Source: Strigamia acuminata
Lineage: Eukaryota > Arthropoda > Chilopoda > Geophilomorpha > Linotaeniidae
Length of the DNA: 64,000 nt
Direction of reading: 5' to 3'
NCBI GenBank assembly: GCA_949358305.1
Contig: OX442320.1
Location: forward strand, 1,676,501 to 1,740,500
In this document: positions 42,275-52,925 of the stretch, one piece after another
Position numbering within the stretch: the stretch's first letter is position 1
How the letters are laid out: each line of letters begins with the position of its first letter
Made by a program: the position numbers and the translations under genes
Notes under the pieces: generated by a model
Databases searched by the model: none
The model's input: only the letters and a program-made list of their open reading frames with translations
What the model was told of the DNA's origin: nothing

Positions 42275-44439
42275 TTACACTTTACAAATTCGATTCCTCT
42301 CAATCTTGCCATCCGCGTTCGAAAACTTCTTCGCATTCCCTTGCTGGTTTTTTATTTTTGTAATAAAATCTTCTGTGCGGAGTAGCACAGCTTTCTTTTC
42401 GTGATTCGCGCTTTCCTCGTGGCTGTTGTCGACTATCGGTGTTTTCCCGTATTTTCGGCGTCTGCGTTTTTTCTTCTTTTTGCGATTCGTTCTGATTTTA
42501 CCATTTGGGGTCACGTCTTTGCTCTCGAAAATTTCGCGTTTGCTTTCTTCGTGTAGGAGCAATTTGACCGAATCGTAATTCCCACCATCTTCGTCGTGTC
42601 TCACGCCGATTCCATCGTACTTTGAACTTTGTAAGTCTGCACCGATCTTCTCTTCCAGGCTTGCAGCTTGTAAATCGCGTCCTTCTCTATCGTTCTTGGA
42701 AATTTCGTCGAGTCTATCCAATCCCGCATTAAACTCGTCTTGTGTCTTGTCGTCGGGCCCATCTTGGTCAAGCACGAATTTACTACGTTTTTGATTGTCG
42801 TCGCGCTCGATCTTGTATTCTGCGTCCAAAACGTCGTGCTTTGCGTTGGATTCGACCCTTTCTCTTCCCAAGTTGCTCCTCGTGCGTACGTCCTTGCTCC
42901 ATGTGTCGCAGTCGTCGTCACTCCTCTCACCGTTGTTTACTTTGTAATTGCACACTTGATTTTCGTTCGAACTCGGCCCAACCCTGTGAAGTAAGAATGC
43001 ATTATGACCTCGATCATCGCCGCCTCGTTTCCGCTCTATCTCCCTCGTCCGTTCGGCAGACTTCGTTTTCATGGCCTTTATCCACCTGTCGGAACCAATC
43101 GAGTGTACCGCTTCGATCCCTTTCGAAATACTGGCCATTGAACTTGTAACTTGTTCACGCTCGGTCTCGATCTTGTCTTCTATCTTCTTCATTCGTCCCC
43201 AAGACTCGATCGAATTCACGGCTTTCTTCGCACTCCGAAATTGTTTTGACATCAACTTCATCTCCTCGTCCATCCACTCCTCGGATTTAATCGGTTCCAT
43301 TTCGTCGTAGTAGGGTTCGATTTCTTCCGATACGTTGGCCATCGCTCTTGATTTTATTCGCATTAGTTCTTCTTCGCTCGCCGTTTTTTCTGCGAGATTT
43401 TGAACTTGGCACTCTGCCATCGTGGATCTCGGCGCGCGTCGTTGAGTGGGCGGTGGCGGTTCGCTTTGGATTTCATCTTGCGCGTTCTCCTCTCGATTCC
43501 CGTCTATTATTTCGTCATTTTCATCTGCGTGCTTGAATTTTTCTTCGTCAGAACTCGTCTTGATTTCAGATTCGATCTCCAAGTCGGTGTATTCGGGTTG
43601 CTTCGCGGTATCGGCTTCACTGCGTAGCATCGGCGCGCCCAACTCGTTCTCGTCGAATTTTACATTTCGTTCCTCGTTCTCCTCTTGATTTTCGGTCACG
43701 GATTCGTCGTTTCCGAGTAAAGCATCAGGATCTACTTCAGGTGTCGACTTGTGTTGCGCATCGAATTCGGAAATCTCCGCTTTAAACTTGTTTAATTTCG
43801 CATCGGACTCGTCTGGTTTTGTTTCGAAAAAATTCCCGACTTGCGTTTTTCTGCACGGTACCGATTCATTCAACTCGTTTACGTCAGACTCTTGTAATTT
43901 TACGACAAATCTAGCCAATTTCGCATCCAATCTAGCTTCTTTTACGTCGAATTCGCCAAGTTTCTCGTCAAGCTTTGCTAACTTTGCATTAATTTCTTCT
44001 AGTTTCGCATCTACTTCCGCTCGCTCCGCAGCAATGTCCGCTCGTTTTGAATCAAGTTTGGCATTCTTGTTTTCAAAATCATCCGATTCTTCGTTTTTCT
44101 CGATGATTTTTACGTTTGTCTCGCCAATTTTTACGTTCGTCTCGCCAATTTTTACGTTCGTCTCGTCAATTTTTACGTTCGTCTCGCCAATTTTTACGTT
44201 CGTCTCGTCAATTTTTACGTTTGTCTCGCCAATTTTTACGTTCGTCTCGTCAATTTTTACGTTCGTCTCGCCAATTTCTTCGTCGTTCTCTTCAAATTCG
44301 TCATCGTCTTCTTCGTAATCTGGATCATATTCGTCGTCTATTTCATAATCGCCAAAAACGTTAAATCTGAATCGGATTTTATCTCTTCTTCTATCATCGT
44401 CGTTGTTCCACGTATCGTCGTCTTCGTCCTCCGCACCAT
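42275..44439 (-). CDS. Copia-2 ORF, acidic repeat-bearing C-terminal part
   Basis: About 720 codons, in frame with the gag at 51726-52770 once Copia-3 and one CGTTT copy are ignored; I checked the frame phase and saw no stop at the join. Very rich in Asp/Glu/Lys and likely helical or disordered. Begins with an acidic stretch (YDPDYEEDDDE-type), then about eight 7-residue repeats NVKIGET/NVKIDET (44105-44275), then coiled-coil-like KLDSK/KLEEIN heptads, and ends with a strongly basic RKKKKKRRRRK (near 42460) and a short tail. No protease, integrase or RT motif is present. The function is unknown; it could be a scaffold or a packaging domain that attracts another element's pol. Confidence 0.75.
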
Positions 44440-44444
44440 CGTTT

Positions 44445-45000
44445 TGTTGGTCTATTGGACCGCCAGTTGTGTCGATGTGACATAAAATCTGTGTCGATGT
44501 GACATAAAATCACATTCTCATTGCCTAATTATCTAATCTCGATGTATTTATCCCGTACTTATTTATATCCGATGATATTTGCTTATTTAGATATTTTACA
44601 TTTGTTTATTACTATTTAACACACAGTATCATGCTGTGTCCAGTGTTTTCTCTTAATTCAAGCTTTGTTTGATTATGTAATTCGTTTTCACGACACCAGG
44701 TGTCGTTAGTATTCTCATCACCTTCCAAGATGGCGGCGACCATCGCTTTGGCTCTCGCCCTTATGTTTTCACTTTGTAATGACTTCATTTGTAAGTATTT
44801 TGGTTTAGTAAACTTATTTTTATGTTTTTAAACACTGCCTGGTTTATTGCACGACATATAAGCGCATTTGCGCGGTCGTTTTATTCGTTTTTCGCTCCCG
44901 ACGTCGCCCACACGTTCGTACGAGTAGTGCGACGCCTTTGCGACGTTACACTCGAAGTTTCGAGTGCTTTTTGGTCGTTTTCCTCTGCTACCGACCTACA
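44445..45000 (+). repeat. Copia-3 5' LTR
   Basis: 556 bp, TGTTGGTCTATTGG to CGACCTACA. It contains the tandem words TGTGTCGATGTGACATAAAATC, split over two copies; an AAGATGGCGGCGACC word near 44729 (a YY1-like motif); a TATAAG word near 44858; and, at its end, CCTCTGCTACC (44982-44992), complementary to the primer site that follows. Confidence 0.92.
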
Positions 45001-45002
45001 AT

Positions 45003-45014
45003 TGGTAGCAGAGG
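45003..45014 (+). promoter_or_regulatory. Copia-3 primer-binding site
   Basis: TGGTAGCAGAGG two bases after the LTR, complementary to the 3' end of an initiator-Met-type tRNA. It forms an 11-bp stem with 44982-44992. Confidence 0.75.
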
Positions 45015-45952
45015 ATGGTTCTCATCCTTTGCACGCTATTTTTCCACTAACTATTGCCGAAAATTCCGCGAATTTCGCGAATTTCGCGGCAATTTTGTAT
45101 TTTTAGGTTTCCGCGACGATTTCCGGCATTTTTCGGATGTTTCACGACGTGAGACGACGCCTACATCCACACAACGCCTTGACGACGTTGTGCACCAGTT
45201 ATTTTCATTAATTATCGCCGAAAACTCCGCGGGTTTCGCGAATTTTGCGGCGATTTTGTTTTTTTGCAGATTTCCGACGTTTCGACGACGTTCTTCGATT
45301 CGACGACGTCGAGCAGACGTCCGCCATCGCGAAACGAGATTAATTCTCGCTGTGTCACACCCCGGCGTGTGCACAGTATCGCCGAACTTAAAAAACGACG
45401 ATTTTCAACGCTTTAAGTGAAGAGCCTCGATTTAAATCGAGAAGAATTTGGATTTTCGAATCCAAATTGCGTTTTTCTCAGTTCTTCGAGAGAACTGTGC
45501 CGTGTTATCTGATTGCACGAGGCTGTGTGACAACCCACAGCGATTCATCTATTTCTCCTTCATTTCGTGAAACTTTGTTAATTTTAAGTGGGTATTTTGG
45601 AGTGGGACACTATTAGTATCGGCACTGCCCTACGGACAAGTCTGTCCAAGCGGTGTTTGTATTCTAAAGCAAGGCTGAGCCCTGCGCCACCTAGCACTCC
45701 CGCAGCCCCAGGAGGCTATAAAGGAAGCTAGGGGGACACTTGCTTTAGGTTCTCAGCCGATTGTAGCATCGGCTCCCCTTCTGGTGATATCCGCTTTGAA
45801 CCACGTGGGAGGTGATTTAGTGAATAGTGCAACGATTTTGTGTGAACAAACATTCGTCCACACCTTCTGTGCCTTAGTGAAGTGCTTCGATCGCCGTTAT
45901 ACCATTCTCCTGAGTCCGTGTGCTTTGTGCGGTGCGCCGAGTCTTCGCAACG
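45015..45952 (+). other. Copia-3 leader
   Basis: About 940 bp of untranslated leader. Sequences like GCGAATTTCGCGG and CGAAAACTCCGCGGG repeat (45065-45090, 45218-45250), and a CTATAAAGG word lies near 45716. No gene is seen. Confidence 0.5.
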
Positions 45953-48900
45953 ATGCAAAAGACAATGGAAACGACGGTCAGCCGGATTCCCATCCTCTCT
46001 GTCGGGAATTATGAGCCCTGGCAGAGAGCGATGCGGATGCTTTTGAAATCCGAGGGCCTTTGGAGGCATGTAACGGAGGAGAAGGAGGCCGATCATCTTT
46101 TGACTTTAACGGACAAAGAGAAAGAACGTTACATGGTTAAAAAGGACAAAGCTCTCGGACACATCTACATGTATGTCAGCGAACCGAAACGTTCAGCCCT
46201 GGACAATTGTGACACTCCCAAACAGGCATGGGACGTCCTGGCAAAAGCGTACGCGCCTAGTTCGCGGGCGCGACGGGCAGCATTACGGTCGGAGTTCTTG
46301 ACTTTGCATCTCGAACCCAATGAGGAAATGCAGGATTTCATCAATCGAGTGGATCATTTTGTTCGTCAATTAGCCGACATCAAAGAGGTTACGACAGATG
46401 ATCACCATGCATACCAGTACCTCAACCGACTACCGCCCGAATACGCACAGGCAACGTTCGCCATATATCACTGGCCCGATCCAGAATTCACTCCGACTAA
46501 AGTTGCCGAACAATTGATTTCCGAATATCTACGGTTGAAACCGATGGGATTGCACAATGTACACTCATCTTCTGTGCATTCGTCTGTAAAAGGCCAACAA
46601 TCCCGAAAGAATTCTCGTCCTCGTCGACCGTTATCGGAAATTAAATGTTTCAATTGTAATGAGATGGGCCACTACGCGAACAAGTGTCCCCATCCACGAC
46701 GGGAGGATCACAATCAACCCCCGGCATCGGCTTCTTTCCAACGCTCTCGAAGCAAGAGCAAGAAGCGCAACAAAAACGCCGCGCCCAAGCCCGACGATAC
46801 GCGTCCGCGTGGTTGTTCTCGTCCAACACGAGAAGGGACATTCTTCGCCAGTGCCCCACAAGCCCCAGCGCGCCCAGTTGCACATTTCATGCAATCCAAT
46901 GAATGGATTGTCGACTGTGGCGCGACGGACCACGTCTCCTATGTTCGAGCTTGGTTTACGGATTTTGTGGACATCGTGCCTTTCGACATCGAACTCGGAC
47001 AAGGCAAGTCCAAAGTGACTGGAAAAGGAAATGTCCGACTTCTAACCAGGATAGATGACTGCAATTGCATTGTGAATTTGACAAATGTACTTTTTGCACC
47101 GAATTTCGAGGCCAATTTGATTTCGGTTTCCAAAATCGACAAAACACGTCATCACATACATTTCTACAACGGTGAAGTCAACATCTATCAATCGGACATT
47201 CGAAGTTCTATTCTTCGGGCGAAGGAGAAGGCTGGATTATATTATGTGGACGGTTTATGTTCGACTCCTTCTGTGTCTGCGGTAATTTCGACCCCAGTGT
47301 CGACGATAATTCCGACACCCATTCAGCAAACGCCGGCGCTGACTTATGTCACCACAGAAGTGGATTTTGAGAACATTCCAAAACCAAAGAAGGGGAAATC
47401 GAGACAAGGAGGCAACACGGATTTTCGAATAGAAATGCCGCCGATTCCGAAGCAAATTCAGAATCAAATTTCCAATCCGACCCAGTCTCTGCCTGTTCCC
47501 CAATCCACGCCTATCCAACCAGATCCTCCGATCCAATCCTATTCCAACGTTCTCCAATCCATTCCGACAACGCCATTACCTAATACTCCTCCTGCCATAC
47601 CTCCTCCTCCGAGCAATCCTTCTAAGTCACCAAAGAAGGCAATTGCTAATCCTGCAACCGTAAAGGATGCTACGGGGCTATGGCATAGCAGATTAGGGCA
47701 TTTGCACACAAATGCAATGCGCCTGTTGGCAAACAACGAACAAGTATACGGAATGGAACCGGGAGAAGTAAAACAAGAACTCGCTTGCAATGACTGTCGT
47801 CTTGCAAAATCGATTAAAATTTCGCACAAACCGGACCTTCACCCGAGTACTACCAAAGCACTCGACCTCCTGCATATGGACGTGTGGGGGCCGGCTCCTG
47901 CAACATCTTTCGGTGGAGCTCGTTTCGTTTTAACGATCATTGATGACGCTACACGATATGCTTGGATCACCCCATTAGCGCAGAAGTCCCAAGTCTTCGC
48001 ATGCTTTAAGGACTTCGCCGCGAGAGTCGAACGGGTTGCGAATACAACAATCAAAGCCATTCGCACAGACCGTGGCGGGGAATTCATGTCCAATGAATTC
48101 GAGCGCTATTTGAAAGACAAAGGGATCCAAGGGCAGCGAACGAACCCATCGAGCCCACAAATGAATGGAACGGCCGAACGCATTAACAGAACGATGGCAG
48201 ACAACATCCGCGCGATTCATGAAGAAACCAAACTTCCGGCCGGTTTATGGGCAGAGCTTGCAGTGACCTTCGCTTATATCAAGAACAGAAGCCCTCACTC
48301 ACGTTTGAAGAATCAAGTCCCCTATGTACTTTGGCGTGAGCGAGCGTTATCTCTCCGACACTTACGAAAGATCGGATCCAAATGTTGGGTCCACTACACA
48401 GCGCCGGGCCGTAAAAAGCTTGATCCACGCGCATGGGAAGGATATCTTGTTGGGTACGCGGTTGCAACTCGTGGCTATAGAATTTGGAATCCCATTGATA
48501 ACAAGGTCACGGAGTCTGCACATGTCCGCATAGACGAACATCAATCGTATCGCAAATCCTTACGAAGCGTACCAAATGGCAATAATGAATCCTTCTATGA
48601 ACCCAACAACGAGCAACAAAGAGTGTCATTCAACGACACCATCGAATATGCAAACTGGTCGATCAAACCAGCATCAGATGACGAACATTCGATATCCGAA
48701 GACAAATCTGTATCCAAGTCGGCTTCCAAATCAAAGACGCCACCGATACCGATTGTTCATATTCCACCCCCATCAACGCCGGAACGACAGTTATTAGAAC
48801 TTTGTGCATCAACATTGCCGACTCCAGCTCGTGGTTCTGTATCACATCCGATTACTAATGAGGAACACGAACAGATAGCTGAAGGGCAGGACACCGACGA

Positions 48901-50962
48901 TGACGCCGAGCAGATCGAGGAATTTGCGGTTCAACCGGACGCGGAAGAATTGCGACCGAATCAGTCTGCACACGTGTCACCGGAAACGTCCAATGCCAGT
49001 CCCCCCGGCCTTTCACCACCGACTTCCCCAAATCGTTTCATCACGTTACGTAGGAAAGCCGGCCCGAACATTTTACAGCACACAATGCCAATCTTCGATC
49101 AGGGGCAAATGTCTCCATTGCCTCCTGGCGCAACACATGTTGCAGCTCCTTCTGCCGGCAAGACATCATTCTATTGGCGTTATGTCGGCGGAAACACAGC
49201 ATTTCGTAAATGGATTCGCGAAGAACATCTACGCAAAGATCAACAGCCAGGTTCGATAGACATCGACGTCTACTACTTCCCGGAACCCGGCCTCCGACTT
49301 CGATCTCGCAGAGACGTCGAAGAGTTCTGTGTTATGAACAATCTCCCTTACGACCCCGAGTTATTCTTTTTCGGCAATATGGAGCATACACTACCATTGA
49401 TTCCTCCAGCTCGACATGCCGCTCACCTCTGTCGCACCGAACCGTCATCGTATGCGGAAATTCCCAAATTCGACGACGCTCCAAAGTGGCATGAAGCCAT
49501 CGGTGAAGAGTTAGGAACTTTTAAGGAGCGGGAAATCTATGTCGAAGTGCCGAAACCGCCCGATACGACCATCCTGGGTTGCAAATGGATCTTCAAACTC
49601 AAATCAGATGCGACCGGCAAGATTACTCGATATCGTGCTCGACTTGTCGCCCAAGGCTTTCGCCAAACCTTCGGAATCGACTTCGACGAAGTCTTTAGTC
49701 CAGTTGTAAATTTCGTCCTCATTCGTCTATTCTTTTGCCTTTTGGTAGTGCTACGAGGATGGAAAGATGCACACCTCGACGTCAAATGTGCATACCTGTA
49801 CGGGGACCTGGAGCACAAGGTCTATATGCGCATCCCGGCAGGTGCCACCTGTAATCACCCCGACAACGTTTGGTTACTCGTGAAATCTCTTTACGGACTC
49901 CACCAGTCTGGCCGACAGTGGTATTTGAAACTGGACGAAGCACTTCGAGCCCTCGGATTCCGGAAAATGCCCGCATGCAATTGCGTTTACATCTACGGCA
50001 ATTGCGCGGTTATGTTAGTCTACGTCGATGATATTGTACTTTTCTACGCAGCCGACAGTGTTTTGGACCGGATTATTCGACTTATTACTTCGAAATTCGA
50101 CATAGTCAACCTCGGCCCAATCACCAAACTGCTAGGAGTCGAGTTTATCCGCGAATTGGGACGCACTTACATCTCCCAACGTGCATACATCGCTAAACTC
50201 GTTCAGAAGTACGGTACATCGACAAATCGACTCGTGAAAGTGCCAGTGACACCCGGAACAACATTAGTTCGAGCATCGACAGAGGACCTGATCGATTTTC
50301 CCTACCGCTCGCTTATCGGGTCACTGCTTTTTCTGGCATCACGAACTCGCCCCGACATCTTATTTTCCGTCATATCGCTTTCGCAATTCAACACTTGCTA
50401 CGATAACACCCACATCCGTGCGCTCCTTCAAGTTCTCCAGTACGTAGCAAATACTATTGATTACCGTATCGAACTTTCGAATTGTGCGTCAAGCCAATTA
50501 TGGGCGTATACGGATGCATCGTGGGCTAGCGATTTGGCGACATCTTTAAGTTTCGGTGGCTACATTACATATATCGGGAATGTGCCAATTGGCTGGTCGT
50601 GTCGAAAACAATCGACTGTCGCGTGTTCAACTATGGAAGCCGAATTCCTCGCCCTAGTTGAATGCGTGAAGGAAACCTTTTGGCTCGATAACATCTTCAC
50701 CGAATTCCCGATTTTGAACCGCCTGTCTCGTCCGATTATTTACTCCGATGCCTTAGCCAGCATACAATTCACATCCAACGACGTGGAAAACTCGAAGACG
50801 AAGCATATCCGCGTCAAGTATCACTGGCTCAGGGAATGGTTTACGGCAGGCTGTTTTGATCTCCGAAAAGTGTCCAGCGAGCACAACGTCGCGGACATAT
50901 TCACTAAGTGGCTCAGTTCTGAGCGTCTTCAGTCGTTGATCTCCCGTGTGTTCCGACTTTAG
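45953..50962 (+). CDS. Copia-3 gag-pol polyprotein with MBD-like module
   Basis: 1,669 aa from the ATG at 45953 (MQKTMETT); the open frame extends to a GTG at 45920 but the ATG is the better start. Order: UBN2-type Gag; knuckle CFNCNEMGHYANKC (near 232-245); protease WIVDCGATDH (near 318); pre-integrase HSRLGHLH and CNDCRLAK; integrase D,D,E (LLHMDVWGP, RTDRGGEF, MNGTAERINR, about 640-745); Ser/Pro-rich linker; an MBD-like module (about 1072-1144: IDVYYFPEPGLRLRSRRDV); RT (GCKWIFKLK, YGLHQSGRQW, VYVDDIVLF near 1356); and RNase H (CSTMEAEF near 1558, NVADIFTKWL). All motifs are intact. Confidence 0.96.
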   Translation: MQKTMETTVSRIPILSVGNYEPWQRAMRMLLKSEGLWRHVTEEKEADHLLTLTDKEKERYMVKKDKALGHIYMYVSEPKRSALDNCDTPKQAWDVLAKAYAPSSRARRAALRSEFLTLHLEPNEEMQDFINRVDHFVRQLADIKEVTTDDHHAYQYLNRLPPEYAQATFAIYHWPDPEFTPTKVAEQLISEYLRLKPMGLHNVHSSSVHSSVKGQQSRKNSRPRRPLSEIKCFNCNEMGHYANKCPHPRREDHNQPPASASFQRSRSKSKKRNKNAAPKPDDTRPRGCSRPTREGTFFASAPQAPARPVAHFMQSNEWIVDCGATDHVSYVRAWFTDFVDIVPFDIELGQGKSKVTGKGNVRLLTRIDDCNCIVNLTNVLFAPNFEANLISVSKIDKTRHHIHFYNGEVNIYQSDIRSSILRAKEKAGLYYVDGLCSTPSVSAVISTPVSTIIPTPIQQTPALTYVTTEVDFENIPKPKKGKSRQGGNTDFRIEMPPIPKQIQNQISNPTQSLPVPQSTPIQPDPPIQSYSNVLQSIPTTPLPNTPPAIPPPPSNPSKSPKKAIANPATVKDATGLWHSRLGHLHTNAMRLLANNEQVYGMEPGEVKQELACNDCRLAKSIKISHKPDLHPSTTKALDLLHMDVWGPAPATSFGGARFVLTIIDDATRYAWITPLAQKSQVFACFKDFAARVERVANTTIKAIRTDRGGEFMSNEFERYLKDKGIQGQRTNPSSPQMNGTAERINRTMADNIRAIHEETKLPAGLWAELAVTFAYIKNRSPHSRLKNQVPYVLWRERALSLRHLRKIGSKCWVHYTAPGRKKLDPRAWEGYLVGYAVATRGYRIWNPIDNKVTESAHVRIDEHQSYRKSLRSVPNGNNESFYEPNNEQQRVSFNDTIEYANWSIKPASDDEHSISEDKSVSKSASKSKTPPIPIVHIPPPSTPERQLLELCASTLPTPARGSVSHPITNEEHEQIAEGQDTDDDAEQIEEFAVQPDAEELRPNQSAHVSPETSNASPPGLSPPTSPNRFITLRRKAGPNILQHTMPIFDQGQMSPLPPGATHVAAPSAGKTSFYWRYVGGNTAFRKWIREEHLRKDQQPGSIDIDVYYFPEPGLRLRSRRDVEEFCVMNNLPYDPELFFFGNMEHTLPLIPPARHAAHLCRTEPSSYAEIPKFDDAPKWHEAIGEELGTFKEREIYVEVPKPPDTTILGCKWIFKLKSDATGKITRYRARLVAQGFRQTFGIDFDEVFSPVVNFVLIRLFFCLLVVLRGWKDAHLDVKCAYLYGDLEHKVYMRIPAGATCNHPDNVWLLVKSLYGLHQSGRQWYLKLDEALRALGFRKMPACNCVYIYGNCAVMLVYVDDIVLFYAADSVLDRIIRLITSKFDIVNLGPITKLLGVEFIRELGRTYISQRAYIAKLVQKYGTSTNRLVKVPVTPGTTLVRASTEDLIDFPYRSLIGSLLFLASRTRPDILFSVISLSQFNTCYDNTHIRALLQVLQYVANTIDYRIELSNCASSQLWAYTDASWASDLATSLSFGGYITYIGNVPIGWSCRKQSTVACSTMEAEFLALVECVKETFWLDNIFTEFPILNRLSRPIIYSDALASIQFTSNDVENSKTKHIRVKYHWLREWFTAGCFDLRKVSSEHNVADIFTKWLSSERLQSLISRVFRL

Positions 50963-51169
50963 ACTTTATCGTGACATTCTTTCGTTATTTACCCGACTCC
51001 GAGGATCACCGAGTTTCTGCGGGAATATTCGGGCCTACGTGGCGTTTTCAATAACAGTACCCGGCTCGGCGATTCGACTTTATTGTTTATTTTCGATTAT
51101 CTTTATCTACTGTAACTCCAGTAACTGTTTTTCGTTTCCCCTGATTCTATCTCCATCGAAAGGGGGAAT

Positions 51170-51725
51170 TGTTGGTCTATTGGACCGCCAGTTGTGTCGA
51201 TGTGACATAAAATCTGTGTCGATGTGACATAAAATCACATTCTCATTGCCTAATTATCTAATCTCGATGTATTTATCCCGTACTTATTTATATCCGATGA
51301 TATTTGCTTATTTAGATATTTTACATTTGTTTATTACTATTTAACACACAGTATCATGCTGTGTCCAGTGTTTTCTCTTAATTCAAGCTTTGTTTGATTA
51401 TGTAATTCGTTTTCACGACACCAGGTGTCGTTAGTATTCTCATCACCTTCCAAGATGGCGGCGACCATCGCTTTGGCTCTCGCCCTTATGTTTTCACTTT
51501 GTAATGACTTCATTTGTAAGTATTTTGGTTTAGTAAACTTATTTTTATGTTTTTAAACACTGCCTGGTTTATTGCACGACATATAAGCGCATTTGCGCGG
51601 TCGTTTTATTCGTTTTTCGCTCCCGACGTCGCCCACACGTTCGTACGAGTAGTGCGACGCCTTTGCGACGTTACACTCGAAGTTTCGAGTGCTTTTTGGT
51701 CGTTTTCCTCTGCTACCGACCTACA
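51170..51725 (+). repeat. Copia-3 3' LTR
   Basis: 556 bp, apparently identical to 44445-45000, directly after the polypurine tract. It holds the last codons and stop of the truncated Copia-2 gag frame on the other strand. Confidence 0.92.
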
Positions 51726-52770
51726 CGTTTTCCTTCTCCGCGTCGTCGTCTTCGCTCTTCTCATTGTCGTCCACGATGTGGCATTCTTCTTTTTGTTCAT
51801 CGGCGTCGTGCCACGTGCGTCCGTCAGCGCCGCTCCACGTATTGCCGTCGTCGGATCTTGGGAATCGATATTCTTTCCTCACGGCTTCCGTAGGTGTCGA
51901 AATTTCAGTCGCGCACAAGTTTCCTTCGGGTTCCAGGTTCCGCTTGAATGTGGCACGTTTGGTATTCGTTCTCTCTCTCTTTGGTTTTGTGCAAGCTGAC
52001 GCCTTGTGCCCGCTCCCTTCGCAGTTGAAGCAGAAAATTGGGTTTTTGCAATCACTCGCCATGTGTCCAGGTTTGTTACAATTATAACACTTCCTCGTGA
52101 CTTCACGTTTTTCAAACTTCTTCCGGCCATCCGCTCTGTACGCGACGTCCGCGCTTCCTTCGATTTTTATGTTGTTCTGCGTCTCACGTGATCTCAAAAT
52201 TTTTCGCGCATCTTGTAGTGTAGTCGTTTTATTTGCTCTGATGCCCTCGGCCGTGGCGTCGAATTCTTCTCGCAATCCCCTTAATATCGCGTATTTGGCC
52301 TGAGTTTCCTTTATATCCCCTCCGTACGAGGCGCATTTAGTTCTCAGTGCCTCGACTCGGTTTACGTACTGGTCTATTGTCTCTTTCGCGGTCATTTTGA
52401 GGCGCAGCAACTCGTCCAAGCACTCGTACTGGAGATCTGTTGTATCGATCTCCATATTTTTCTTTATGTCGTCCCAAAGTTGTTTAGCGGTTAATGCGTC
52501 GTCGTAACGTAGTACCTGCTCATCGTTTAGGGTTCCGATCAGTATTCCCTTCGCGGCGTTGTTGCTCTTCCGCCACGTTTTCCACGTTTTCTCGTCCTCA
52601 TCGTGGGTCGCCTCTCCCTTAACTGGTCGTTTGGGCTCCGTCTCTTCGATCGCGGTGTCCCACAAATCTCGTTCATTGAGTGCGGCCTTTACTCGTTTGG
52701 ACCACAGCAAATAGTTACCGTCGTGGAACAATTCTATCTGGTTGCGGATTTTCGTCGTTGAATCCGTCAT
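51726..52770 (-). CDS. Copia-2 ORF, Gag part
   Basis: About 348 aa from the ATG at 52770. UBN2/Copia-type Gag (FHDGNYLLWSKRVKAAL, GTLNDEQVLRYDDALTAKQLWDDI, MTAKETIDQYVNRVEAL) with two CCHC knuckles, CYNCNKPGHMASDC and CFNCEGSGHKASAC, that bind RNA. An acidic tail (DDNEKSEDDDAEKEN) leads into the Copia-3 insertion. In the present chromosome the frame stops in the Copia-3 LTR at 51721. Before that insertion it continued in frame into 44439-42275. Confidence 0.85.
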
Positions 52771-52925
52771 GTCGTCTTCTCAAAAAACACGTGCTCGCTC
52801 AAAATTTTCAGACTTTTACTGCTCGTCTTTTCTTCTTCGAGTTTGTACGCCTCGTGTTTTGACTTGTAATCGTCAGGTATCTTTAACGTCGTCGGTGGAT
52901 TGTTAACCGTTCATCTGCTACCATT

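Larger units (their letters stand above)
44445..51725 (+). mobile_element. Copia-3, complete Ty1/Copia element
   Basis: 7,281 bp with two 556-bp LTRs (44445-45000, 51170-51725) and a perfect CGTTT duplication (44440-44444, 51726-51730). One intact gag-pol ORF on the plus strand, a polypurine tract (CGAAAGGGGGAAT) at 51157-51169 and a primer-binding site at 45003. Inserted in the Copia-2 ORF just after its Gag part. Confidence 0.95.

Noticed and set aside
43749-44364. Ser/Phe-rich and Arg-rich plus-strand ORFs
   Set aside because: Antisense translations of the NVKIGET repeat region of the Copia-2 ORF.
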